NCBI GenBank assembly: GCA_963969495.1
Contig: OZ018324.1
Location: forward strand, 139,558,355 to 139,622,354
Direction of reading: 5' to 3'
Source: Ceratothoa steindachneri
Taxonomy: Eukaryota > Arthropoda > Malacostraca > Isopoda > Cymothoidae
Length of the DNA stretch: 64,000 bases
Made by a program: the position numbers and the translations under genes
The notes under the pieces: model-generated
Told to the model about the DNA's origin: nothing
Databases searched by the model: none
What the model saw: only the letters and a program-made list of their open reading frames with translations
Part shown: positions 35,641-47,999 of the stretch, piece by piece
Numbering within the stretch: the stretch's first letter is position 1
Layout of the letters: every line of letters starts with the position of its first letter

Positions 35641-35899
35641 CACCCTCTTGAATGCCATTGCACAGGATAGATTAAGGGATAGAGAACTACACAATATACT
35701 AAAAGAAGATTCTAATCTATCACTCTCAAGAAGTTAAGCATCTTTGGATTTTCTGCACTAATGTACTCCAAGGTATCAACGGCGACCGGCCTCATTTTGT
35801 TCCCGTATGTTTACAATAAGCAGTGTTGAATGATTACCACCCTCTCTTTCATACTAGAATGCCTGCCTCTCAACATCTCGTGTCTTCTCATTTTATTTG

Positions 35900-36760
35900 G
35901 CTTTTGATGGCTAAGGACATCTAATAGTGGTCTAAATCATGCCTTGCCTTTCATCATGACAAAATTCATAAGCACAGAAAGTTTCCCTTCCCTCTTATTC
36001 TCACTCCCATAAGAGAGTATTAAAGACGTAAATGTGGCCTTCGTTGGCAGTCTTCTACTTGCTCAAGTCCAACGTTAACATCTTATTTGTATTGATTTTT
36101 TTTCTAGATGGCTTGAACTCATTGCTTTCCCTCAAATTCGAGAAGATACGGTTTTCAGAACTTTGCCTCATGCTGAATAGCAAGATCTAGCTTACCCAGG
36201 AAAGTCTTTACTCTTTACCAATCAAGAACGGTAGTTTGAATCTTCTCTTTGTAAGAAGTTTACCAGTTATTTCTGCTACAGTATATCTACATGATGTGTA
36301 TATAAATTCAATCTAATGGACTGATAGAGCGTTTCCACTGTGAGTTAAAGTAGGTTCTCGCGTGCCATGAAGCCTCCAATTGGCTAGGCAAGCTTCCACT
36401 TGTGTCGCTTGGCTTTTGTTCTGTATTTAAGATCAATTTAAAGACAACAGCTGCTTAAATTGTCTATTAAACGACCAAAGGCTATCAATAGCTACACTAT
36501 TACAGATAATCCACGTTACCTAACCAAATAGAAAGGTTTTGTCACGTTATATCTTTAATCTTGTACGCATTTCCTCTTTCGAGTAAAAGATCACGGAAAC
36601 CACTTCATTGTTCAAACGACGGTCCCTACGAAGTTCTATGAAGTACATGCAAATTCTTGGACATACAAAGAGGTTCAAAAGCCTATAAAGTATATGAGAA
36701 GAGCGCCGATTAAATTCGTTCCTATTAAAAATAAAATATCCGCGTTATTCGAATGATATC
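35900..36760 (+). pseudogene. Mag-like Gypsy element: integrase remnant
   Basis: Downstream of RNase H on the same strand, degraded integrase blocks can be followed. CIDFFSRW-like sequence (about 36085-36115) corresponds to the 'IDRFTRW' block. A glutamate-containing SNGLIERFHCELK-type block, with one stop codon inside it, lies near 36300-36345. LGKLPLVSLGF follows (about 36385-36420). DGPYEVL and GHTKRFKS-type C-terminal pieces follow (about 36615-36680). This is the standard Gypsy order (PR-RT-RH-IN), unlike the element at 48.8-55.7 kb. Assignment is by block order and is weaker than for the RT. Confidence 0.55.
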
Positions 36761-36769
36761 TCGTCCCAC

Positions 36770-38885
36770 CAATTATCTGAAATTCATCGAAAATATCCCT
36801 GCGTTACATTAATCATGGTTTGGGTGACATGAATTTCAAGTTTGCTTATATAGACTAACTTTCTGTTGCAAGCAAAGACGAAGTTCAACATTTAGAGCAA
36901 CGATGTCAAGGTTGAAATTGCACTCTTTTCAAATCAACAAGGCGAATTCTGTTTTCTCCGCAGGATCCATTGAATTTTTCTAATATAATATCAATTTTCA
37001 GTGCATAGCACCTGAAAGGGATTATATTGTACCCCAAAATCTGTAAGTGCATTACATATTCTTTCTTTGTGAGCTTCCTTAGAATAATAATAAAAAAAAT
37101 GCGGTCACAACTTTCTTTACTATTTAAAAATTGGAAAAAAATGTAAACAAACTTTTCTCTATTTCGATGAAATGCATAGACTGAAATATTAAAGTTCAAT
37201 TATTCGCTTTATCCATCGCAAAGTACTCACTCCATTTGATCACTGATGATTCAGACAGTGGGTTCAGGCGCTGTCTTGCAACAAATGTATCTTGGGAGAA
37301 AGGGCAATTTAACAAAGAATTGACCGCATTAGAACTTGCGATAAAACACCAGGCACATGCTCAAGAGTATTGATTTCCAGGTAGTGATCGTTTTTGGAGA
37401 TGCTACGTCGTATAAAACCTGGTACTTTCCAAGAGAAGCTCGCGCCTTCGAGCTAATCACTTACTATACTGATGACATACAGCACATACATTAACGATAT
37501 AATCTTTGTCATACTTCCTCTCTTGGACACCCAATAACAAATATAACAAGAAATTTAAATATCATCTTGCAACAACACAACTATCAGAATATGCATTCTA
37601 ACCCATATATTGTTATAAAAACTAAAAAAAATTCCCCCTAGGAGGAAAAGCTTGAACTAAAATATTGAATGCCCATCGATTGGCTATATCGTTTAAGTAT
37701 TAGCGAGGTAAGAAAGACTAAATAGAAATAGATTTTATGTGTACGTATCCAACAAGAATCAATTATAAGAGAAATGTGCTAGCTAACGTAAAACGATGGT
37801 TCACTTAGTAATAATATACTTAGTATATTAAAAGTTCTTTAGGATCACTTTGCAAGTGTTTTTATCCTGAGATCTTACTAAAATATTGAAAAATTCATTA
37901 TATTTGATTACTTTTGATTAATATCAAGCTTGTATTGAAACTGCGCAATATCTGTGCAGTTCACCGTCTTTCTCTTAAGAAAAAAGGAGGTACTCTTGCT
38001 TGATGTCTGTTGTGATAGACTTGGGCAAGCTTAGATAGCAAAATATATCATTTAGCTCTTTATTGGAAAAAGGATGAGGAGGAAAATTGTCAAAATACAC
38101 TTCTTTTTCATTAATTTTCATCAACAGTAGAGAAATATTGGTCACTAACTTCAGTAAGGAAGCTCTCCAAAAACAGGTACCGAAATTTCATCAGAGTGGG
38201 CTAGAGGGCGACGGACGGGCTGATTGAAGATCAGGTTTTTGGAGGCTGCTTTGGTTCTTTCTATTAATCCCCGTCCAATCAATAGCGCAGAAGTGCCATG
38301 GTTTGTCGGCTTTCTCCAAACCATGGGAATTTCAATTTTCAGACAACTCTTCTTGCCCTTGGTTCAACGACGCAGATAGTTGTTGTATGTCTTACATACC
38401 ATGTGTGGCACCCAAGCTTATCCTGGTGAACAATTTCCATACCAAAATTAGCTTAGTAAGTATGCTTTAGGAAACTAGGACTTAATGCCTGTTAGGAACA
38501 ACGGTGTATTCGCGCAGATGTAGCAAAATATATCGGGCTTAATTTTATAGGCAAATTCCATTTCATTCACTTGCAAAACAAAAATACCAGTAAGTCAAAA
38601 ATTGCCAAATGCATACTCCCGTGAAATCGTTTAGTTACAGAAATAAAAAAGGTTTTGCATCATCTAAGTAGAAAATACCTGTACATGTAAAAATATAACG
38701 TAAAAATATCTTGTGGAGATAAAACAAAAAGTTTACCAAATTGAGCAAAACCAATGAGATGTTTGGATACACTACTTTAAAATTTTCCTTAATCGCTAAA
38801 TAACTAAGACAATACAGTTAGTGTTTGCTATTGTAATCGCGAAACTATTTCAACCTATCATTGCCTTATTAATCTTCGAGGTTTC
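36770..38885. other. Mostly unrecognised; possible RNase H scrap
   Basis: At about 37225-37300, frames reading ITDDSDS and GSGAVLQQM resemble the start of a Gypsy RNase H ('DASDxAxGAVLQQ'), perhaps a second Gypsy scrap. A perfect 10-bp inverted repeat, CCATGGTTTG with CAAACCATGG, lies at about 38298-38328. The rest is AT-rich without recognisable coding. Confidence 0.35.
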
Positions 38886-38889
38886 TTTA

Positions 38890-39945
38890 ACAATAAGATA
38901 AATTTATATGATGAGCACAAAGCTGTGGATAAATTTTATTTGGACTTTCGAAAAGCATTTGACGCCGTCCCTCCAAAATAATTGGCATAAAACTTAAGAA
39001 TCTTGTCATCAAAAGAAAACTATTAAATTAGGAAGACGTCTGGCTAATTAATCGTAAGCAAAGAGTTGTCATCGATGGTGTCAGCACAAGTTGTGTCATC
39101 GTGACTAGTGGTTTTTCCTCAGGGCTTCGTTTCGTCTTCTGTTCGCTACTCTTTATAAGTTATGTAAAGGATCTGGAGGGGGACCTAATAGGTAAAATAT
39201 CTTAATTCGCAGGTGACAGTAGTTTAAAATCTCGTTCTGATTCCAAAAATATACGTGATCTAGACAATACATTCGTGTTGTTTGAAGGGTGACATATCAA
39301 GTTTTATTTTACCATTTAAACTTGTTTAATAATTACAAAATAAATAGTAACAGTTTGGAATCATTTGATGAAGTGCTTTACCTGGGAGATCTAATTTAAA
39401 TAGAACTTAAATCATCAAAACTTTGTACTGACCCATCAAAAGAGGCAAATAATGTTTTATGGTATGTAGCTAGGAACTTTACCTTATAAATATAAAGAAA
39501 TTGACCTTCTCCTATATAAAACAATAATCAAATTCCACTATGAGTAAGCAGTTTAATTTTGAGACAATTCAGCATAAAGCCACAGAAATGATTCAAGAGC
39601 AACAGATATTAAAACCTTGAAAATTCTTATCATTAGAAAATGAACGACTCTGTGGAAAATTGATTAAAGTTTCCAAAATTATTAATGGTGAAACCGATTT
39701 GAGTTTGAATCACGTTTTGGTTATGTTAATCGGGCAAACCACTTGAAATGATGGATATAAATTGAATAATAGGCAATTCAAAACACTAATTGCAGAAAAT
39801 ACTTTTACATATAAAATTATGGTGATATGAAAAGGTTTACCGCCTGAAGTGATTCAAAGTTCCTTTATTAATATGTGTAAGCATATATGTACTAGAGAAG
39901 AAATATTTCAATATATAGATTTAGATTATATGAGTTTGATCTGAA
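38890..39945 (+). pseudogene. CR1/L2/Rex1-group LINE reverse transcriptase fragment
   Basis: Plus-strand LINE remnant that starts inside RT. It shows DKFYLDFRKAFDAVPPK (about 38930-38980), then SKELSSMVSAQ and VVFPQGFVSSS (the 'GVPQGSVLGP' block, about 39060-39140). The catalytic block KIS*FAGDSSLK follows (about 39195-39227), in which FADD has become FAGD behind a stop. Later blocks include KATEMIQEQQ and a C-terminal LPPEVIQSSFINMCKH near 39840-39890. It is 5'-truncated, full of stops, and on the opposite strand from LINE copies A-D, which it resembles only at the family level. Confidence 0.7.
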
Positions 39946-39949
39946 ATCA

Positions 39950-40685
39950 TCTCCCATCATAGGCTAGCCATGGAGTGGACCACTTAGCCTTTCCTGGTAA
40001 TTTATGCTGTAATTACTGTCAATCTATTAAACCAATAATTCCTTAATTTTTAATCATAAATTTGGAAACGTCAGCTAAACTCAACAGACTGCTTTTTAAT
40101 TAAATTCTTCGAAAGAAGATCCAACTGCCTCAATTCACTTTTAGAAAATTACTCAACTTTCCACAAATTATTCTTTTATTTGTGATTTATCAAAAGCTTT
40201 TGTTAGGCCTATTTGCGATTAACTTTTGCAATCTAATCTTTGACTATTTCTACAATTCAGGTCATCTCTGGACTCGCACAAATTATTGAGCCAATCTCAC
40301 ACTGATTCCCTTGGAAACACTTGAAAAGCAATATTCGTGAATGTCTTAAGAGTTTCTTCAATTGCCTGGAATCTAAGGTCCAACAAAAAACAAATACAGC
40401 TATTTTACAATTTACTGGTCTAGAGACGAGATTCATATCATGTTAACAAGTGTTTTCCTACATACAAAAGAAGTTCATCAATATCTTCATATTTATCTGC
40501 CGCTATTGAAACACTATTTTGCAACTATGCCACACGTTTAGGCAAGACAGTACATACAAATAATCTCTCACGTTGGCTTACTGTTTCGGTTAGGATTTTA
40601 AACGACATTTTTTAAGCTAACAGCCACAGAAAATTTCCTCACCTCTCTAGCAAACCAAACTGAGAATTATGTACTGGGGAACGGG
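39950..40685. other. AT-rich spacer
   Basis: No gene or known repeat recognised between the LINE fragment and the purine tract. Confidence 0.4.
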
Positions 40686-40689
40686 ATGG

Positions 40690-40718
40690 AAAGAGTCAGA
40701 GAGGAAAACAAGGGGGAT

Positions 40719-40759
<41 letters not shown>

Positions 40760-41635
40760 TAAGGAAAGAGAGAAAGGGTGATGTTGAATTGGAATGATAA
40801 GGGAGAGAGGAGAGTGATGTTAAGAGAGAGAAGGGGGATGTTGAGAGAGAGAGGAAGATGAGGTGAAATTAGGTTGAGAAGGGGTAAGAGTGAAGTGGAA
40901 ATGAATAGAGGAGATAGATACTACAGGGACAGGAGAAAGAGACACGGGACTGACATGAAGAGAGATTGAGATGGGGAAATTTCTAAAAATAGGAGTAAGA
41001 CAAAGGCAAATGGAAGGGAAAGGCTCAAGGGAAAAAGATATAGTGGTTGGATAGGATGAGAATGTTAAGAGGGTGGAGAGAGCAAGTGATTTTAAGATAA
41101 ACAGATAGGGAAAGAAAGATGGGTAAGGCTAAGATGGAGAGGAGGTGAAAGATAGAACTCTAAGAGGGCAGAGATAGATGTGAAATTGTTTAGGAAGATA
41201 TAAAAGGGAGAAAGGGAGAGAAATTTTTATGGGGAGAAAGGGAAAGAAGTTTTGAGGTGGAGAGAGGGGGTGGAAGGAGAGATGGGTGACGTTAAGATAG
41301 AGAAGGAAATAGTAAGGGGAACATCAATGGAGGAGAAGGAGAGTTCGTTTGATCATGAAATAGGTACGAGGTGGGGGTTAAGTGAGAGGTGTGAGTGTGG
41401 GTGAAAGTACAAGGGGAAAAATGGATAGTGAAAGACTAGTACTGAGAAGAGGGATAGAGAGAGAGGAAGGGGTGAAAGAGATGATGGAGAAGTGAAGAAA
41501 GAAGAGAATAGAAAGAGTGGAATAAATAGTGGTGACAAAGAAGAGTAAAAGAGATGACAGTCATATGGGGAGAAAGATAGGGTAGAGCTAAAGGGAGAGA
41601 GGGGATGAGAGAGGGGGGAGATGGAAAAGATTTCA
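40690..41635. repeat. GA-rich (purine) tract
   Basis: About 0.95 kb, purine on the plus strand, beginning with a pure (GA)n run at about 40722-40755. It then becomes GGGAGA/AAGAGA quasi-repeats with TTAAGA and GATG interruptions. No LINE 3' end was found at either border. Ser/Leu/Pro-rich minus-strand frames (41353-41667) are repeat translations. Confidence 0.88.
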
Positions 41636-41639
41636 AACA

Positions 41640-42680
41640 AACAGAGAGGATAATATGTAGGGAACAAAAAAGGCTGTATATATTATTTAGATAAAATTCC
41701 TCCTTGCTTGAATTCTATTATCGGAAAATTTTTTGAAATAATTCTGGGCTAACATTAAAATATTAATATTTCTCATCGATGTGCATTCAATTATATTTCC
41801 TTAATAATAACTTGTCAAAAGAAATTTAAATTTTGCGGAATTACAAAATTTTAGGAAAAGTTGTCATTTTTAGAAACACTAGTGATATTTCATTCTTAAG
41901 GAGGTGAGAAAGGCTGAAATTTCTTCTAAAATTCAGAAGGAAATCAAGATTTAAAATTGAAGTGGAAGGCAGTTTGGGGCTTCCAGAAATTTGTAGTGGC
42001 AGAATTAAGACAAATTTCAAAGAAATCATAAGAACATCATAGTTTGTGTCAAATTTAGAAGACGGGATATTTTATATATACAAAATGTGAGCTTATGTTG
42101 CGAATATCCCTGAGAATCATTGAAGAAACTGCACAATATTTAAATTCTTGATTAAGTGAAGAATAAAAATAAATACATGATAGATTTATTATGGTTATGA
42201 TAGGTGGAATACTTAAAGCTCAAGAACTCCTATAGATTAAATCCTCTACACTTGGATGGCTAAGATTTCTTTTAATTTTAAGAGAGAAATGACTCAGAAA
42301 TTGATCACAAACAGACAATATTTTCCTTATTGCCCAAAGAGATAATGGGTACGTCTAAAATTGAAAAGTTTGTTTACCAAGGCTCCTATAGTGTTTTGAT
42401 GGTACTGGAGATAAATAATTATTACCTATTACTAAACTTATTTTTCTTTAAACTTTGTCATCGCAAGAAAATTCACGATTCTTTGTGCAGGTACAAGAAA
42501 TATTGAGTCCATTCATGTTTTACAGGCCTGAACTCTTTGATGAACAATACCACTAAAGAGCTACGGATTCGAAGCAGATCACTACCGCTATGGCCCTCGC
42601 TGAAACTAGCAAGTCCATCAGTGAGACTGGCAGTTCGAAGGCAATGATACCTAATTATTCTAAAACCTGTTTCAATATTT
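41640..42680. other. AT-rich sequence, nothing assigned
   Basis: Short open stretches only (for example 41841-42029 and 42473-42688 on the minus strand), without recognisable domains. Confidence 0.4.
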
Positions 42681-42682
42681 CT

Positions 42683-43378
42683 GAACACACTTGCGCTGTC
42701 TTAAACTCCTTGGGTACCCCGCCTCATTGCTTGCCTTTGAATTTTTTTGTAACTTTCATCGAACTCTGCAAGAAACTAGGTATGTATTAAACTCGGCTCC
42801 TATAAATTAGTCCTGCTGGCTAGTGCGCTCAAATATTTGTTCTTCCATTCAGCAATTCCTGCAACTGTTCATTGATCTTTAAGAGAATTCTCTGCGATAC
42901 AAGAAGGCAATGAATTAAAATAGCCACTATACTGAAAAAAACAACAATTAGAATTGAGAATTACGTTTATTCTGGTTTCTCTAAGCTCAACAGCACTCCG
43001 AGTCTGGAACTATTGTTTGTTATCGCCATGAACACACTTGCGCTGTCTTAAACTCTTTGGGTACCCCGCCTCATTGCTTGCCTTTGAATTTTTTTGTAAC
43101 TTTCATCGAACTCTGCGAGAAACTAGGTATGTATTAAACTCGGCTACCATAAATTAGTCCTGCTGGCTAGTGCGCTCAAATATTTGTTCTTCCATTCAGC
43201 AATTCCTGCAACTGTTCATTGATCTTTAAGAGACTTCTCTGCGATACAAGAATGCAATGAATTAAAATAGCCACTATACTGAAAAAAACAAACAATTAGA
43301 ATTGAGAATTACGTTTATTTGGTTTCTCTAAGCTCAACAGCACTCCGAGTCTGGAACTATTGTTTGTTATCGCCATGA
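42683..43378. repeat. Recent tandem duplication, unit about 347 bp
   Basis: The block starting GAACACACTTGCGCTGTC at 42683 recurs at 43030 and both copies extend through GCTCAACAGCACTCCGAG to GTTATCGCCATGA. Differences are few (for example CTCCTTGG versus CTCTTTGG, and a one-base A-run change), so the copies are nearly identical by eye and the duplication is recent compared with the decayed elements around it. No coding function was seen. Confidence 0.9.
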
Positions 43379-43379
43379 G

Positions 43380-45540
43380 AAACCAAACCGATAGATACAC
43401 TTGCCAAACCGGTTACACGCGCAAGAGAAATTAGCTACTATAGGCCAGTTCTGATCGAATTTACCCAGACACGCAAATGCACAACTTCAAACGGCCCATT
43501 TCTGTATGGACCAGATCCCGAGTCACCCTCTTACTCATTCGGCTGATCTAACCGCAAGATCCACACTGTTCTTCTAAAGAAATAAGCTCCGACACTGGCC
43601 GCACTCGCCCATGCCCATTTTTAATTCCAAATTTTATTCGAGGGTAGTCTCCCGATCATAGAGGTGGGTTTTTTCATAGTTTCACACTCATGAAATAGTT
43701 TCACACTCACCATGTATTTATCAGTGTAATTTTCCTTCTCATGCCCCACCGCCTACCGGTCAATCGAACTGTGCCTGTTCAGTGACTTGACTTACTAACC
43801 CCCTCACCACATTATTTGAACCAAATACACAAAGCATCTAACATCCTCGAAGGCCTCTGAAAACCAGTTGAACACACAACCAAATACTATATACAAATAA
43901 ATGGCTAGTCTCTCCGCTTTCGGCTGCGTCGACTGCCGTCTGCAAAAATTGAAATACGCAAGATAAAAATTGGCAAAGATGGAAAGAGACAGTATTATTA
44001 GGCAATGTCTATCCACATGGGCGTCGCCTTTGCGCCTTGATTTGAAAAGAGAGCATATACAGGCCGATTTGCCACTCTCCTGCTTTAAAAAGATTCAATA
44101 AGGCTGATAGTTACCCTTATATTTTTTGTTTCTGTCTATAAAACACTTATTGCATGTCCAAAAATCTTTTATAAGCTTACTTTTCTAAAGATTTTAAATC
44201 AAATACTTTTGGAGGAATCGATTGTGAAGAAGATGGTGGTCTGCTTTTTTCTCCTTATGGTCCCATAAATTATTAGAGAATCATTGATCAATGCTGAATT
44301 GACAAGAAAGGAGCCACAATATCATATATTCACATATAAAGCCATACAAACACACATTTATTCTGATCTTGGTATACAGGCAAAACACTGATTGTAAATC
44401 TCACAACAAGCAGCCAGAACGATGTGAGTCTATACTGATTTAATAATAGGTTGAATAGAGTAATTTGGATTACAATATTTCAGGATAGCATATCTACATA
44501 TAAATTAAATGAAGCATCAATAGATTGATTGTAATTTCAAGATCAAACAATTTTGGAATAAGACTATTTAATTTAAATTAGTTCTTAAATTGCGCCATCT
44601 GTCTTTCTCATCAGGGGCGAGATCCCTCTACCGAAGGCTCCATTTGATTCCTCGTTAAGAGTGATCAAAGCTGTCTGTTACTATTTTTTTTTTTATACAT
44701 ATCACTTCAGGCGTATATGGATAGAAGTACCTAGAGGAAAGACTATGATTCTTCGTGGAGTATGTGAATATGAGTCCTATCATAGGTGTTACTCGTAGTC
44801 AATCAACAGCACTTTGGTCTAGGTGTGACAGTCGATCCGCAGGTACTCATTAGAGTCAGTCTCCTCTTGGCAGGGCAGCCGCATTTGTAAAATGTAGCAC
44901 CTAACTTCTCTGACTGGGCAAATGTTGGGGCTTTATTATGATACTCTATCAGGAGTGTAATTGGTAGTGTCTATTTTTGTTGCATTGTGTGCCAATAATT
45001 TTAACTTTCTAAGTTAAGAGTAAATTTGGGATTGAATATTGGTGTGGCCAGTATTGTGTTGTGTACACGCAGTTATTGTTTTAAGGTATATATTTTGTGC
45101 TGTTTGAGTTTTTCTTTAAGATTTATCAGTGGTTGGGTGCCAGGCATGAAATGTTTAATTAAAAGTGGTAGCCAAAATATTTGAAGGTGAATATTGTCAG
45201 TTGTGTCCAAAGGTAATTGTTGTTTAGTGCTTCGGGCACCGAGTTTTCTCTTTACTTCTCTACAGATGTTGAACGAGGAGTGAGATGGTGATGTGCGCAT
45301 CAAAGGTGAGGCAAAATATTATTGGCGATTTATTTAGTAGGTATGGAAATTTTTTATTGTATGTTAGGGTCGTGATTTGATTCATGCCTAAGTGCAGTGT
45401 ATAATGTTATCGTTTATTTGTGCAAGACCCATCATACTCGTATGTCATGGAGCCATTGATCTAATTATGTAATATATGTTTGTGCTGCTATGTTATTGTG
45501 AGATTATCTGCGTATGGTATTGCCGAGGTTGGATCTGTCG
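43380..45540. other. Unassigned sequence
   Basis: A GC-richer stretch at about 43380-43800 is followed by AT-rich DNA. A GTTTCACACTCA motif is repeated within 43678-43710. No known gene or element was recognised. Confidence 0.35.
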
Positions 45541-45543
45541 TGC

Positions 45544-46775
45544 GAGGATATGAAATAATACATTTGATCAAAACAGCATCAATTCTTGAATAAATGTATC
45601 TCTTGCTTAGATAAATGATGATAATATTCCACATAATCGAACCTACTCTGCGTAATATATAAATCGGATATTTTGTGTTATATAAAAAATTATTTTAATT
45701 TAATTTTTCCAACACATTCATTTCTTGGCAAACTATTAAATTGCACGATGTGTTACAGTAATTAAAAGTGTCATGCATTATTAGTTTTTTCCTGGGTTAA
45801 GTGTAGAGATTGACATTTTTATCAAGAACTCTACAGTTTGTGAGATTATTGGTAGGATGGGAAAGTTTCTTTATGATGATGGTTTGGATTATTTTAAATA
45901 TGGAGGAGGATAGAGTTTTCTAGATAGTAGTTTAAAAATCTTGATAGAAAAAGAAAATGTAAAGGTTGCATATCTGGAATGAACCTGTAGCTGTCCAGCT
46001 TTTAATATTGTCTATAGTGGTTTGGGTGTGCGAGGCTCAAAGGGGACAATGGACTTAGTTTAGCGTATGGGTAGAATGAATTTTATTAGTGTTTATTAAG
46101 TTGTCAAGAAATTAATGTTACTTTTAGAACAATCATACAAAATTCTTCTTAGAGTTGTTTAAAATGTTTCATATATTTCAGTAATCTGTTTAAAGTTAAC
46201 TAATAATTTTTAAACCTTTTTTAGCTAGTAATTTTTAAGTCTGTCTTAAGCTACACAATTGGTCTGTCCGGCACATTAACTGTTTGAAGGACAACACGCA
46301 TAAACTGTGAATATTAATTCAATCCTAACCTATCCTATAGGTTTAATAATTGCAACTTTTAAATGTCACAGTAGAGGATATCAAATAATACATTTCATCA
46401 AAAGCGCATCAATTCTTCAATAAAAGTATCTCTACACATGGCGCGTTTGAAGAAGGTAATTAATAATGCGTTATGGCAGAAAACTCATAATTCTCCATAT
46501 TTACCAGCTCTGTTTTTGTCATTTATTTAAGTCATTACAACATTAACCAAATGGCAAAGTATAATCTAGTATGAAAGAGGTGTAAAAGGAGATCAAAATA
46601 TACATTTAAGCAAGACCCTATTAATTCTTAAAGAAAGTTATCTCTTGCTTAGATAAATGATGATAATATTCCACATAATCAAACCCACTTTGCTTAATAT
46701 ATAAATCGGATATTTTGTGTTATATAAAAAATTATCTTAATTTTTCCAGCACATTAATTTCTTGGCAATCTAGTA
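45544..46775. repeat. Three related direct-repeat copies (45544-45745, 46374-46435, 46588-46775)
   Basis: Copies 1 and 3 share GATGATAATATTCCACATAA, then TATATAAATCGGATATTTTG and TGTTATATAAAAAATTAT, then a TTTTTCCA(A/G)CACATT(C/A)ATT end. Copy 2 shares only the first part (TCAAATAATACATTTCATCA and CATCAATTCTT). Copies 1 and 3 look about 90% alike by eye. This suggests a small non-autonomous or internally duplicated repeat. No termini or coding content were recognised. Confidence 0.7.
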
Positions 46776-46779
46776 AATA

Positions 46780-47960
46780 AAGAAGATTTAAATAAGTCCC
46801 GCACTTAGAGATTTCGACTTACAATTATTTCGCACTTTAAAGATTTTAACCTTTCACTTTTTGCAATTTTTAATGAAGATTTTGAATTTAGGGATTTTGG
46901 CTTTGTGGATGTGGTTAGCTTACACTCACAAATTATTTCCCAAAATTACGAAATACATCCATTTCATTGGCCTTAAACAATAAGTCTGTTGTTAATGTAC
47001 ACATCTTCCTTAGAAAACATTAATTGTCCCCATTTTGGGAAAAATAACTCTAAGCGAAACATTCTTAATCTTTTTTTTCTTCTTCCTCATTAGTTGGCCT
47101 GCAAGTAATGGAAGAACTTTTTTTACCTTTGAATAATTTAAATTTGGATTAATTGCTTAGTTCTATACTTATGTATATTCAACCATTTCGTTATAAAATC
47201 AACAGGTTCAGTCTTGCGAACTCGATGCTGAGGTTTGTGTTTGTTTTATTCTCCATAAAGGCAATTCAAAGAACCGAAAAATCTTAAAATCACTAGCTTT
47301 GTGGAAAATATTCATTTCGGTTCCTTTTTTGAATTTATTTCTTTTTACATACATATATTTGTATACATATACATTAGAGTATGGCGTTTTTTTCTTTTTT
47401 CGAATTTTTAAAGGTTAGTGCGGAAAATGTGCTAATGGTGAGAAAATATTGTGTTAAAACAGTTTTGGCTCTAAGACCTTACTTTTATCCTGCGCATCGA
47501 GCTTGAAAATACAGAAATTGCATTAAAAATAGCAAAAATATAGGTAATACCGCAAATATTCATATGCGAGCAAATTACTTGCGTGTAGTACTCCTAATAA
47601 TGATTCATGCTTATATATTATGTATGCAAATTCTTCGAATTGAATAACAGTATCTTCAGCTTTCGCAAGAAGGAGCCAAAAAATAAAATATGCTACATTT
47701 TCAGCTGAAACTGCAAAAATTGCCCAAATTTTAATTTAGAACTTTGCTGGCAGTTTGCAAACAATAACTCATAATGTTAAGAACATATGGTAAAGAAATT
47801 CGTAGTAATATAAGAATTTCTTCAGCTTGCGCAAACGCCTTATAATTCAAAAAATAAATGCTAGTTTACAATACTAAACCAATCGCTGATAGACGAGCGA
47901 GTAAAATAAAATTCTGAGTTTATAAAGGTATTGTGTCAATCTTCTGCAATTATCATTCCT
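46780..47960. other. AT-rich sequence, nothing assigned
   Basis: No gene recognised. It contains many T-runs and AT-rich low-complexity stretches. Confidence 0.4.
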
Positions 47961-47999
47961 CTTGGTTTAAAAATCAACATATCTGGCTGTTGGATGTTT

